Assembly (NCBI GenBank): GCA_020086605.1
Contig: JACBWW010000052.1
Span: forward strand, 111,396-175,395
Origin: Lanius collurio
Lineage: Eukaryota; Chordata; Aves; Passeriformes; Laniidae
Length of the DNA: 64,000 nt
Direction: 5' to 3'
Shown here: one piece after another, positions 1 through 12,684 of the stretch
Layout of the letters: each line of letters starts with the position of its first letter
How positions within the stretch are numbered: the stretch's first letter is position 1
The notes under the pieces: model-generated
The model's database searches: none
Told to the model about the DNA's origin: nothing
The model's input: only the letters and a program-made list of their open reading frames with translations
Made by a program: the position numbers and the translations under genes

Positions 1-480
1 GGGCGGAGGATGGGGGTCCCCCTGTGCCCTCCCTCCGCGTGGGAGTGTGCGCTCACCGCGGTCCCTGCAGGGTGGACTAAAGCAAGCTCCAACCCCACAG
101 GAGTTGGCACAGCTCGGTGTCGGTTCTCCCCCCCCCCCTCCAGATCTTAAAAAGAAGGTGTGGGAGGGGTGAGTCACCTCCTAGTCTCCTTTGCTCCCTG
201 CTTGCCATACTTCGGCCTGAAGACCTCGGCCTCCCGTGTCGATCCCCGCTTTTCCCGGGGGATCAGGAACTGGGTGGGGGTGAGGTGGACGACGGTATTC
301 TGCCTGATAGCAGAGACGGCTGCTCGTGGTCCCTGCCAGGGCATGGGGATGCAGGTCTGTGGGTCAGGTGCCCTTCCCAGGAGGGACTTAAATACGCCAT
401 GAATAAGACGAGGCAGCTTCATACCAGCGCTCCGTCCCTGCAGCCAAGGCTGCCAGCCACAGGCTCTTGCTTTGAGGCAT
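1..480. promoter_or_regulatory. GC/CpG-rich edge, probable shore of the APP promoter CpG island
   Basis: The first 120 bases and roughly 220-300 are G+C-rich with several CpGs (ccgcggtccc, cgatccccgc), then composition falls to the AT-rich level of the rest of the window. APP is known to have a GC-rich TATA-less promoter with exon 1 in a CpG island, so this is most simply its downstream flank. No TATA box, exon or start codon is claimed. Open frames of 80-167 codons on both strands overlap here and follow from the low stop density of GC-rich DNA. Confidence 0.45.
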
Positions 481-2815
481 GATCTTGACAACATCGAACA
501 TGATGTATCAAGCTGAGCAGTTCTAGAGATGCTCAGACGCTTAAAGCTTCCAGTTACAGGACTCGTTGGGGTTTTAGCAGCTTCTTGCAACCATTTGTTG
601 TCTGAATGCAATAGAAAGAAATGTCTGCCTAGGGTGTGTAGCTTAAGTAAAAAATGAAATTTTATGGTTGAGACCATGCTTCAGGATAGACTATAGAAGG
701 ATGGGCTTTTCTGTTGGGTCCTTATAGCCCTAGCCTTACAGATAAGTGTGTAGGTGTTTCCACTGCAAAGGTGCTGGAAGAAAGGAGGGGCTTGCATTTT
801 GCACCAGAACTTTCAGGAGGACTGAACATCTGTGCTTAGAGACCTCTGCAATGGTGTCTGCCTTAGTGATAGCCAGAATTCTGAGAGACATTTTTTGCCT
901 GGAAATGGGCACTGATGTTTCTACAGAAGCTTTCCTGTCTTCTGTCATTCCATGTGAATGTTTGAGGTTTGGCATTTATCTCTTTTCTTTATGTTTTATG
1001 GTGGAGTAGGTTTAAACATCTGGTGGTCTTGTGATAAGCCATTTTTTGGTCTTGATTATCTAAGGTTGATGTTTTGAGCAAGCCACATGTTTTTATAACA
1101 CTAAGATATTTCATAATAGAAATAGTGTGTGTGCATGTTCTGCACTTGAACTATCATTTTATGCTAAAGGGTGGAATTTTAATGTTAGAATTCTATTTTC
1201 TGTAGATCTCTTTTCTGAAATGAGGTGTTTTTCCTGCCATTTTAACAGATACTTTCTGGAAAGCAGCAAAGAATCTGTACTTTTCTTTCCTTGGGAAATG
1301 ATATAAGGCAAAAAAAGCAGGAACAAAACAAATCCTATCTGTTTTACACATGAGGAATTCCTCTCTAAAATTACTGGTAGATTAATAGTGATTTAGCATC
1401 TTTAAAGGAAATATTCTGTAGTGGTATCTCGGTGATTCCATGGTTGCTTAGCATTTTACTTCTGACACTCATGTGACTCATACTCACTGGCGTTAGGAAA
1501 TATTGGCCAAGAGGTGTCATGGTTTGTGAAACTGCCATATTCTGCAGTAGCTATTTTTGCATTTAATGTTTTTCAGTAATTGTCTGGTCTTAGTAGATAA
1601 ATGCAACAGACATTAACTATCATTGTGAATTTGCATGGATGATCCTGGTTTATAAATCATTTCCTCTCATTAGCATACTGAGGTTTCTGCCATGTCTCCT
1701 CTGCTTGCTGGTCTAGCTCCCTGTTTCTAAACAAGACTCCTTTACCAGCTGACTAAAATGAAATTGTTAAGATATTGGTATCTCATAATCTGCCCCTCAG
1801 AAAAAAGACAAAAAGGATGTTGCTTGACAGTGTTTTTCTTTAAGCTGGGTAATGTAGTGCTCTTGTTTATGTTATTCTGGCATTGTTTGGTTATTTTTTT
1901 AGGAGAAGGCCCCAAATATTTGTTTCTTCATTCTTTAGTTTCCTAGTAAATCTTTCAAGAAATGACATTTAAATGTGGGAAGGGGAGCAAAGCCTTTACT
2001 TCTATTACAGACTTTCAGTTCCTCTTTCTGTCGATTCTGTTCCCAAATTCCCCTGGCAAAGGTTTGCATTTGTTGCAGGATCCCTTTTGCACTTTAATTT
2101 AAGATGCTGCCACGGGGTGGGTGGCTGAGTGGCTACATAGGGCAGGCTCTCTGGGATCATCAGAATCCTTGGCAGTCAGGTGGACAAATGAGTGAGTAAA
2201 GAAAAGCGTCTCCCTTTCTTTCTCATTTGTCTTTTGTTTGATTGATGAGCAACAGTCAATTTTGAGACTTGCATGATCTTCAGGTGCCTTTTCTGTGGAA
2301 AAAAACATGATCAACTGCTGTGCTTCTTCCCAAAACATGTATGAAAACCTGAGGAAGCTAACAAGATCTTCATGTTTTTAAATTTTATTTTCCTTCCCCA
2401 TGGGCTCTTTGTGTGACAGATGTAAACCATTTCCCTTATCCACTTTTAATTGATCAGTGATGAATTGCAGGGCAAAACTACAAGAAGCATAGATCTCCTT
2501 TGGCTCTTCATGACTTGCTGTTTGCATGTGTTTAATAAACTGTGAAGGATAATAAACAGTTTGATTTATAAGTTGTATGAAGAAAAGGAATGACAATTTC
2601 TTGTAATTAGTAGCTTGTTTCCAATACAAAGCTTAGCAAAATACCTGAAGAGCGTAGTAACTTAATCTAATTGCTTGACGAAATGACAGATGTTACTCTG
2701 AGCAGAATAATTATTTTAGTGACTCAGTAAAATAATTAACACCAGCTGTTGGGTGTGGAGGCTTGGTCAAGAAATTGGTGGATACCGTCACCTGAAGGAG
2801 GTCTCTGGTCTGACC
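481..2815. other. Intronic unique DNA, no feature seen
   Basis: AT-rich sequence without recognisable exon or repeat family. Short open frames on both strands have no domain, no conserved motif and no paired splice sites. Confidence 0.5.
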
Positions 2816-2960
2816 CTGTGCCCAGAGCAGGGCCAGCTCTGGGATCAGACCAGGCTGCATGGGGCTTTCTGCAGCTGAGTCTTGAAAATGGAGCTCTGAG
2901 GTCAGAGCCTTTACCACCTCTCTGCCAAGCCTGCTCCGTCCACCGTTTGGTTGGTTCACC
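2816..2960 (-). repeat. Old CR1 LINE 3' fragment (minus strand)
   Basis: The stretch from 'gagcagggccagct' through 'accacctctctgccaagcctg' follows, with many changes, the reverse complement of the CR1 3' region, where 'acaacctctctgggcaacctg' is typical. It is heavily diverged and short, so the family call is tentative and the ends are approximate. Confidence 0.45.
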
Positions 2961-3112
2961 TGTGTTGAAATTCTCTAGGCTTAATTGACATCCTTAGTCC
3001 TAAGTACTCTGAATGATGTCATTTTGATACCTTCCAAAAAAGGTATGCAATAACCAGAAGTTGAAAAAATTGTGTTTGGGTTAATTAAGCAAAAATTACA
3101 TTTGTCAAATGT

Positions 3113-3256
3113 CCATGTATGTGTATATACATGTGTGTATGCATATAATGCATTAAAACACCTTATGTATCAAGATAATATATACAAATATATTTAACTT
3201 CTGAACATATTTGCATATATAATGTATTACATTTAACATTACTATATGTATATATC
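3113..3256. repeat. AT/GT-rich low-complexity tract
   Basis: Alternating purine-pyrimidine DNA built from tatata, tgtgtat and catata words, with imperfect periodicity. Probably a decayed (TG)n/(TA)n microsatellite. Confidence 0.7.
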
Positions 3257-4165
3257 TGTGTCTTATTAGTTCATAGGATCTATTAAACCAGCAGACACCT
3301 ACTTCCTTACATCCAGACAATTAAGAGATGAAGACTGCTGCTGATAAAAATGTAATTGGGTTTGTGTATCATAATTGGTTTACTAAAGTTGTTAGGTGAG
3401 ATGTCTGGTGGGGTTTTAACAAATAAGTCCAGACCTGTGTTTTACTTGATTTAAATTCTGAGGATTTTGTAAAAATTCCTGTGGTATAAGAAGATTAGAA
3501 GTAAAGCAAATTGAAAAAAATACTGAGGACTTTATGTAAGCTTGGCTAACTCTTAGAATGTGTTCTTGTGATGAGCGTTTACAATAGTTGCTGCCAGGCT
3601 GAAGAATGCCAGGAGCAATGTTGATAGCAAGCTTGAGCCTGGAATAATTTGGAGTCAAAGGGCTCTTGAGAGATGTTAAAATTTCACTCTGACCTGATTT
3701 TTGTTTAAAACTGAATGCAGTCTGATGAGCCCTCAGTCTCACAACCTGATTTGGAGTCTGCCTGCTTTCCCTTCACCCTCTTTCAACCTATAGTTGAGGT
3801 TTTGAAAGCACATTTTCTGCCCTGTTTGGAGATACCAGCCAGCTGAGAGTGTCAGCCAGTAATGACTGTGTGAGGCTTTAAGTCTCAAGCCCTAAATAAG
3901 TCACTTTTCTGCCCTTGATTGTAATGTGATATTGGTTCTGAAACCTAAGTATTTGGCTTTTTTCCTTCATTTGGACTAAAAAACCATTGGAGAGCTACCT
4001 GATTATTAAATCTTCATGTAGATTCCAAAAGCTCTCCAGATGCCTTCAATCACTGAAAATATTTATCTTTCTGTGTGAGAATTTATTCATGGAACAAAAG
4101 AAACAAAATAGGTGGGGTTAATGGCCTCTGTTCAAGGAGATCAATTTGAATAACAGTAAATTAGT

Positions 4166-4242
4166 ATGTTTGCATGTATATATGTATATATATATACATG
4201 CAATATAATATATATATATTCACATATATGTATATGTGAATT
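4166..4242. repeat. (TA)n microsatellite with two palindromes
   Basis: Positions 4171-4202 form a near-palindrome with 13-base complementary ends (tgcatgtatatat / atatatacatgca). Positions 4219-4240 form another with 8-base ends (ttcacata / tatgtgaa). Such DNA can extrude hairpins or cruciforms and is usually length-variable. Confidence 0.8.
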
Positions 4243-7200
4243 CCACACACGATGGAAATTAGGGTAATGGGCAGTACACTCCACAGTTGTAATCAGTGAA
4301 GTGGCTGGCAAAACATGCTTTCCAGGTGACAAACACATTTTGTAGTGTGAAAGTAAAGATATTCAAGTACATGCTGTTTTTTAGATGGGTGGAAAAACTT
4401 ACACCAGCTACTGACAGTAAGGACACCACTGTTCTATGGCTATGTGCTGCAGGTTTCTTGCCCTGCATTGATTAACAGAAACAGGACTGAGCAGTAGGTG
4501 TGGATGTTGCTGGTTTCTTTACTGGAACTCCCAGTGTAATAGCTTTGTGAGTGCTCCAAGTTCTTCATTTGAGGAGTGGGACTTTGTTTTTTTGGTAGTC
4601 CTCCCAGCAAGTTCAGGAGAACTTCATCCTTTCTTGGGGATTGAATATTAAAGGGTAAGTAAATATAGATGGAGGCTTTCCAAAAGAAAGCTTCTGGCTA
4701 AGCAATGGCATTCCATGGACTATGGGACAGCCAAGCTTTAAACAGAGGAGCATATGAGCTGGTGTGCTTTGTGGTTTTGCAGTCCAGGTGCTCTTTCCAG
4801 GCAGAGTTAACCACAGGCTGGCAATTGAGCTTGCTCAGTAGCTGGCTTCAAAGAGCTGCTCTTTCAGTGGCCACCACTCTGTTAAGTGCTCTCTGACCAC
4901 CCTCTAGGCTGGTTTTACAATCATGTGCTGTGCTAAAAGGAATGAGCTGTACATTTTTTGTTAGGTGGTTATTTTCTGGCGAACATATCAGAGACTTGAG
5001 TTGGAAATAGGCCACAAGCAGTCAAGCTGCCCTAGCTAAAAAAGCAGGCAAGCTTCTCTGAGGAAGAACCACATTTACTGAAGTTTATGCAATAGCATTA
5101 AATTAAAGTGTTGGCTCCTTCGCCTCCCTCTGGTGACTTGCATCAGGGCATGAGCAGTCTTTTCCCATATCACCCGTCTTGAGTGTCTGGTTGTTAAAAC
5201 TTAGTGTCAAGTCACTGTGAAAAGGCAGAAATCTCCAAGGAAGTGCATTCAGGGATGGATGACTCCATTCGGTTCCCACGGACCCATTTTGAGCTAATCA
5301 GGATAGGAATTCCCTGTTCTCTGCTCTGGGGAAATATGAGACTAGATGAAGCTTATTTATTCAAGCACAGCAGATAACATATGACAGGAATGGCGCAAAA
5401 CTAGTTGTATGTGTTAGTAAAAGCATTTAGAAGTGGTTCCTTTTCAGAGCACCAAAGTGATCCAGTATGACAATTTACATGATTAACAGAATCTGTTAGG
5501 ATTTGCAATTTATCAAAGAAAGCACATTTTTAATAGGATTTGAAGATGGGGGGAGGTTGAGAGATTCCTGTATTTATGTGGAACTGTGTTAATACTGGAC
5601 TTTAAAGTTTTTGAAACCATGAAACAAGAGTTTACACGTATACAGCTTATATTGAGATAATACAGTTAATTAGTTCTAATAGATTTGAAGTATACCATTA
5701 AGTTGTTGTGGTGAAGATGAAAATTGCTACCTCATCCACCTCCAACTGTTAGAATTAGTGTCCAATGGACACACACATTAAAAAAACAGATGGGGTAGGA
5801 TTCTGGAGTTGTTTCTAATCTCCTTGTCATGCTATCACGCTGTCTTTGTGTCTGCAGCAAACCTTCTCTTACCTTATCAGCACAATTTTAGAGTAGAGAT
5901 TGCTCATTCTGAAGATTTAACCCTGTAAAATTGATTTTTCTCTAAATTATGGTCTCTGGAAAAGGGTGAGGTTTTTTCACATGGTCAAATACCATGATAC
6001 AGTTTTGTGACAAATTACTAATGGCCAACTTGTTCTCTTGTCCATGCTTAGTTATGTAAATTTATTTGTAGCTGCAGTTTTGGATCTGGAATACGGAGTC
6101 CTCAACTGATAGAATTATTTCATTCTGCTTTCTCATCATTCAAATGGTAACTACAAACTATTTGATCCCTATGCCTTACCTGAAAACAAGAGGAGATAGA
6201 TTTTTTTTTTTCCAAGTATTGTTGTTAAAGGTTTGATTTTGTTGCAATTGTTTTTTAAAGCTCTGCATGAAGTAAGTCATGACTTCTAATTGTTTTTTTT
6301 CCTTGGAAAAACCTCTCTTTAGTAGGCATCCTATGTAATGTGTATGTATTTGTAAATAGTGGAAAGTACATTATTATTAGGGGAAGGTAAACCAAGGAAG
6401 GGAAGAAAATGCAATGCAATAAAATGGTTGTGGCTTTAAAAGAACATTCATTAGTTTGGGAGTTTTCTTTTGTTTTCTTTATAGGTGTTGTAAATTTAAA
6501 TGTACTAAATGGTGATTGATTGTTGTCTAACTGTTGAATGTTTCCAGTATGGAAATGTGAGGGGTTTGTGCATGCATAGCATTAGTGAGTCTAGTCCTGT
6601 CACATGCATTAAGCTTTTGGGTTGTTTTGAAGTTGGTTTGATATTCTTTTGCAGCCCTGCTTTGTGTACCTTGTCTGTTCTCTGCTCAGTTCTCTTAATG
6701 ATGAAGTGGAATAAAATTGCTTTTAATGACACATCTTGCAGCATCAAAATTTCATTGTTTTCTTTTGCCAATTCTGTCCTCAGTTCCGTTATGTCTTAAA
6801 AGGGTGATGATGCTGAAGTTGCTTAAGAACAAACTTTTTAGAACTCCAAATTCTTTCTTTCAGTGTTGGTGTTCTCCTAGTACTTGATTGCCAGCAATTT
6901 GCAGATGACAACTTGTCTGTAATCCCAACACCCAGATTTATCATGAGGATGTCAGCTTTAGTTCATTTAAAAGAAACACCAACAAAATAAAACCAAAGAC
7001 TCCCAAATTAAAATTTAATATTTAGATTTAATGCAGAAGGGTAAGGAGAGGAATTAGAAAGCTTAAAGACAAAGTAAGAGGCCCAGAAACACAAACATGT
7101 GAGTGAGAGAATTGTGAAGTCTTCTGAGGGAACCTGAGCACTGGCAGTTTCTTTCACTTTCATTTAGATTTGTTTCTACTTTGGCATAGTCTTCTTTTGA

Positions 7201-7889
7201 TCTCATAGTGGTAATTTAAGTTGTCAGGTTTTTTTTTTTTTCCTTTTTCCTGCTAGCCGTAGCATCTAAAAAGCCAGTTTCTCCTTTTCCATGTGCAGAG
7301 TGTTCTTCATAGTTGTGGTCACATCTCTGAGCTGTGGAGGTGGAATGGATCAGCTTTCTCTGCCAGCCTCCAGCTGGAATCCAGGCTGAAGTGGTATTTC
7401 TGATAAAAGTTAGCACTTAACTGCATGGGTTTTATTTAGTGAATGACCAAGATGAGATGGGTGGGTGGGAGGGGAGCAGATGCCATTCCTGTTGTGCCAT
7501 GAGGGAAGGAGGATTGCTGGCTCACCCTGGCTATCTTCGTGACATCCCTGCTCTGGTTCAGGAGGTGTTCATTTGGTTGGAGGAACTGATGCTTTTCTGA
7601 AGGTATTTGCAAGAAAATCCAGTGGACAGCTGAGCTGGGAGAGAAAGTGTGATTGCTGATGAATAGCAGGATAAAATTAAATCAGAGCATTTTACTTTAA
7701 AATCAGTCTTAAACTATTTCTGAAAACATGGTCAAATAAGACTTAGGCTTTGTCAAATATCTTTAATTTATAGCTATAATCTGAATGGTAAACTTTTTAC
7801 AGAACTGCCGTGGGCAATGGCAAAAATACTGAAGGTCAAGGCTCAGGCTCTAAAAATTGGGACTGGCATAGGTTGCTTGTCTCATCTGA

Positions 7890-7895
7890 AGCATC
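7890..7895. repeat. Target-site duplication (agcatc), left copy
   Basis: Exact match to 8236-8241 on the other side of the LTR. Confidence 0.7.
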
Positions 7896-8235
7896 TGTTG
7901 GCAATTGAATGATGGACACAGACCGGCAAGGAATCTGAATTGTTTATTCAAAGGAACGAGCTGGTTTTATACACTTGTCCAAGGCACAGTATTTCCTTAT
8001 ATGGCGTGACCTATCCCATGTTGCTACATCAGCAACACACTTTCTCAATGTCCTTTTATGGGGTGGTCACTCACTATTCACCCATGTGCCAGCTCCTGGA
8101 AGGCTCATCTCCTAGGGGTCTGCTGTGTGTCACCTCCCCTCAGGGTCCAATGGAGACAAGCCTCTCTGTGCTGCTATGTGCCTCTGCAGGCAGGTTTTAC
8201 AGCTCACAACCCAATTCTACCTTAAAATTCCCCAT
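7896..8235 (-). mobile_element. Solo LTR of an endogenous retrovirus, ERVK-like, 340 bp
   Basis: The block is bounded by an exact 6-bp direct repeat, agcatc, at 7890-7895 and 8236-8241; six-base duplications are typical of ERVK/alpha-/beta-retrovirus-like integration. Read on the minus strand it has a TATA-like 'tataaaa' and about 25 bases later an AATAAA poly(A) signal (tttatt at about 7940-7945 on +), followed by a short U5 ending in ...ccaaca. The other end is ccccat rather than a clean CA, suggesting a point change or a one-base shift. No internal viral genes flank it, so it is a solo LTR. Family name not assigned. Confidence 0.75.
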
Positions 8236-8241
8236 AGCATC
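8236..8241. repeat. Target-site duplication (agcatc), right copy
   Basis: Exact match to 7890-7895. Confidence 0.7.
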
Positions 8242-11200
8242 CACTTTGAGTTGAGTTGAGTGAGGCTGGACATACTTCAATATCTGTGCATGCATAAATG
8301 TTTGTAATGTTTTTTAAGAAAATTGTATCTCTTAACTAATAAGAGGAAGAAAGCTTTAATTAATCTCTCACTTGAAAGAAAACAGCTTTTTGTTACTTCA
8401 AAGTTATGTACTCCTTTTATAAGCAAAAAGTGTGACTTACAAAGTGCTGTTGACTTGTGAGGCTGAGCAGTGGTGGATGGAAGACTTAAGTTTTCTGTTG
8501 TTGCTGTAAAACTGGTGTTTGACATTGAGACTGATAATCAGTGTCAAGTGACTGCCTCTTTTTCAAGAGGGATGTTGGGGCCTGGAGACTGTATTGAGAG
8601 TAGGGCCATCCTCTCTGGGAAGGACATAGGGAGGAGAGAGCTGGGACAGAAATTGGTGTCTCTGATAGATAGAAGTAATTAAAAAAAAAATTAAAAATTC
8701 CAACTCTGGAGGTAAAAATCAGGTGAGAAGAACAATCTAATTTATCAAAATGAAGAATGAAAAGTGTCTTATTTGCCTGCTCAAAGAGTAAATACCAGGC
8801 AAGGAAAGACATGCCAAGTATCCTATCTGGAAGGCTTTGCAGGTAGGAAACTGGTAACATGTTTTTGGTGGTACAGGCTTGGGGCAAGCTGAGAAGATAA
8901 ATAGATTTTTTGCCTTCAGATGTGAAGACTGCAGAACTAATTTTCCAAGGAAGTGAGTTCAAGATGTTTGGCTTCATCATCCTAAACAGGAGAAATGTAA
9001 TAATAACTTGTAATGTGGAAGAGGTCAGATCAAATATCTCTGTTCTAATGATGGGATTTGAATTCTATTCCCACCTGGTACTCTCAATGCCTTAACCACA
9101 CACCCTGAGAGGAATACAGTTGTGTCTTGTCATACCATATTTTGTAGACAATAAGACTGTTTGCAAATACAGCATAAATTATTTTGTTGTTTATTTTAGG
9201 ATATGAAATTTGGTGCTATCAAAACATAACTAAGCCTTAAACTTGATGTATTTATTTTTTTAACCCTATTGTAAGCAAGTGTTTTCTTTGAAAAACTGGT
9301 TACTGTAGTTTGGGATTTTGCGGATAAAAATGCAATAATATTTGCAGAACTATTAAAGGAGACAGTTGGAAAATGTCTTCTTGGTGTGAGATTGTGATAA
9401 AAAGTGAGTGATGAGTTTTTTGAACCCTTTGAAAGATTTTGTTTCAGCAGGACTGGTAAAAAACTAAAGACCCTGGATGCTGCTGGGTAGTGCTGAGCAA
9501 GTTTGCATTGTATCTGCTTATGGTTGTCTTTGCTCCATGCACTCAACCCTGCTCTGTGGCTCATCAAAACAGAAGTTTTCAAGAAGGAAAGAAATCACTT
9601 TTAAGGAATTGGCTCAAGTCAACAGAGAAGGAGTATTTAATGCATTTTCATATCTTCTCATTTTTTAGATGACTGAGTCTGCAGAGAAAAAAAAAACCTT
9701 GTGAGGAAGATCACTAAATAATGTGGATAGGAGTGATAGCTCCTGTGTTCCTGTGACAGCTGAGGCTGGTGTACAAGGCCACAGTAGCCTTTGGGGAATA
9801 CTGAGTTTAAGCTGGAGCACAGGCTTTTTTTATGTCCATTACTTACTGCTTTTTAGTTCCAGAGAATAGTTCCAGAGAAATCTGCAAGTTAAACTTCTGT
9901 ATGATACTGCTGCCCTGACTGCCATCAGCTTTCCCTGGAATTAGGCTTCTGGCAAGGTATGAGCTTGTCCAGCGTGATGAAAGAAAACTGAAGTAATTGT
10001 GGGTGTCTGCATCACTCCCTCAGAGTATCATTTATTTTGTTTGTATTGTGCTTGGCAACACTTGTCCAGAGTTTTAAGATTTGCTTTGAATTCTTGCCTT
10101 TACTTTGCCCTTTGCAGAAGTGTGGGTGGGGAGGCCTCCCAGGATCTCTGTCCCCATTCCAAGCTCTGCACTTCTGGTGCTGCTCCCCTGAGATTCTCCT
10201 GCCTGTCTGGGCTAATGGATTGCCAGGATCCATCACACCAGGTGCGGAGGGGCTTGTGTTTGTCTTCTACACCAATGAAAAATCCTGTTCTCTCTTACTG
10301 TGCAATCAGTTAACGCTTATAATTCTTGTGAGATTTGTTTTCATGTCAGTGTTGTCTTTTTTGGTGTTCAGCTTCTTTTATCTTGCTCTGACAGTTTTAG
10401 TACTTATTTCAGGAGGAATGATGTAATACAAGGTTCATTTAAAAATATAAACCAAAACAACACCCATCAATGCCCCAGAGAAATGCCACCCCCACTTCTC
10501 ACTCTAGCCTTTCTTTGGGAAACATTGTGTCACTGATTTGCTTGCACGAAGACTGCTTTTAATCATGTCAGCAGCCAAGTTGCTGTCTGAAGGTGATCTT
10601 CAAGGGTAGGAAAATAGAAGATTTTACTTGCTGCTCTGTGGCAGGTGTTGTAAGAACCAGATTTAAATGGTTTTCCTGAGTTGATGGGAAGAGGCAATAA
10701 ACAACTTACTGAGTGTTTTTAGAAAACTGGTGATTCTCTTGTAAGAATCAAAGGAAAGAATAGGCAGAAAGCCTTATAATTACAAATTAATCTTTAAGTA
10801 GTTTAACATTTCCTAATTGAAAAGCTTGTAGATTTGGGTAATGTGTACCTTGTAAGATTCATCCTTTGGCTTTATGTTGATGAGCAGTATATGTCATAGC
10901 ATACCACGTTTTCTTCCTGAGTCAGGTAGTACAGAAGTCTAGAACTGATATGGGTTTTTTGAGTCAAAGTGTTCAGAAAAGAAAGGAGGGGAGCGTGTTG
11001 AGTCAGCTCTTCCCATGACTTCAATAAGATATCATAAAAAGCATATAAAAATTCCACTGGAAAGTGTCTCAACATTTTCAAACTCTGCAGCCAAATCACT
11101 TAATGGCATCTAAATTGGTATGGTGTCAAAAACATAGAAGGCTAAATTTGAATTTAAATTTGAATAATAAATTTGAATTGCAAATTTGAATTTAATGTAC

Positions 11201-11460
11201 CATGTCCCCCTTGTTGTTCTGATTGTGCTTTGAAAGAAGAAAATGGTCCTGGGGCAAGAAGGGTATACAGGTGGTAGTGGCTTGCCTGCCATGTTGGGAT
11301 GTGGCTCTTGAAATCTATAGGACGTGCTGTGCTATGCATGAATTTTAGCTTTTCCTTTATGAAAGTGGAGAAGTCACAGCTTTCTGGAGATCTTTCTTTA
11401 AAATAATGTTTATTGTTTCTGTGTTACTTTGGAGACTTTATTTAAATTGTAGATGGGTGT

Positions 11461-11500
11461 GACAAGCCATGTCAGGGGCTTGTCAGACCCCTGGAGAGGG
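11461..11500. other. Overlapping alternative hairpins
   Basis: The segment gacaagcc...ggcttgtc forms one stem, while cagggg...cccctg forms a second that overlaps it, so the two are mutually exclusive. Probably incidental in an intron. Confidence 0.35.
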
Positions 11501-12631
11501 GGTGGATGTCACTAACTGCGTATGGGGAATTCTTACAACACAGGTATGTCTTTCAGAGAGGGTTTCTCTCTACTCAGTAAGTAAGTATCGAGGCCAGAAG
11601 ATTAAAAGAATGTAGAAGTGAAATAGGAGTTAAACTAAAGAGAGTTAAGCTAAAATTATGCATGCCTTTTAAAATATAGTTGTACAAATTTGTGCTGGTG
11701 GTTTGTTTTAGTCTGCTTAGAAACTTTCTCTTGCCTCTGTTATTTATTGTCTCAGACCTCAAATGATGCTTAGTCTCTTAATTAAAGAAACACCAACCGT
11801 GAAATTTTGGTGGGGTCTTTTTTTGCGTGGGAGTTTTTTTTGGAGTTGTTTTCTGTGTGTGTTTCTGTTTCTATTTTTACTTTTACAGAACCATTAGTAG
11901 CTCCCTCTTTAATATACTTTAAAAGTATTCTTGAAACTTTCCATACTAGTCTCCCATTAGTGACTGTTAGTCTTTTTGCTTTTGATATCAGCAGGTTTAT
12001 TTACAGTTTGGGGTGTAAGTTACATGCAATGCCTAGATTTGGTTTCAGGATACAAGATTAGATTCTCTTATAAGGAACTATAATGAGCAAGTGACTTGTA
12101 AAGCAACAGTTGATGAGTTAATTGCAAGAGTTTCATAAAGCTTAAAAAAAAACCCCACAAGCAGCCATGAAATGGAAAGGATGTAATGTTTTTGTTTTCA
12201 AAAGCAGCATACTGGTTATGAATTTGTGTTTGCAGAATGAAGTCAATAATGCAGTTCTACAGCTTGTATGGTTTTGATTAGGTACTCAGAAATGCTTATC
12301 ATAATTGCTGGATTGGTGGCACTCGCATCACACACTTGGGATTTTTTGGGAAAGTGCTCACTTGGAGCATACCACAGGAGTGTTGGAAAAATGAAATATT
12401 CTTTGGACATAGCTAAAAATGCAGTGTTAACAAAAGAGAGATTGTCAGTTAGACTAAGAGTGCTTAATCTCAGTGGCCCCTCACTTTTCAGTAAACCTTT
12501 TAGTTTTGTAGTTGGCTTCCTTGCTTATGCAAGGCATATTATGACTTGTATGAAGAAACATTTGGTACACACAGAGGTTTATTTTTTTTAAAAAAATGTA
12601 TGCTTTTATGTAATGGTGGTAGTTACTGGAG

Positions 12632-12684
12632 GTTGTTTTTTTTTTTTTTTTTCGTTTGTTTGTTTGTTTGTTTGTTTGTTTTTC
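12632..12684. repeat. Poly-T plus (GTTT)n microsatellite
   Basis: About 18 T followed by seven or so gttt units. This may be the decayed tail of an old retrotransposed sequence, but no body is recognisable beside it. Confidence 0.9.

Larger units (their letters stand above)
2961..7889. other. Intronic AT-rich DNA with TA-rich microsatellites
   Basis: No exon or transposon is recognised. It contains alternating TA/TG tracts at about 3113-3250 and 4166-4241 (listed separately) and short poly-T runs near 6200 and 6290. Confidence 0.5.

Noticed and set aside
174..677. 167-codon minus-strand open frame at the left edge
   Set aside because: It lies in GC-rich DNA where stops are rare, overlaps + strand frames, and has no domain or splice context.
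8486..8980. 164-codon minus-strand frame
   Set aside because: No motif, low-complexity residues (QQQQ, FFFNYF) and no supporting splice sites; consistent with chance in about 64 kb read in six frames.
11145..11195. Repeated aaatttgaatt words as a regulatory array
   Set aside because: A short AT-rich low-complexity stretch with imperfect, mixed-orientation units; no known site is matched.
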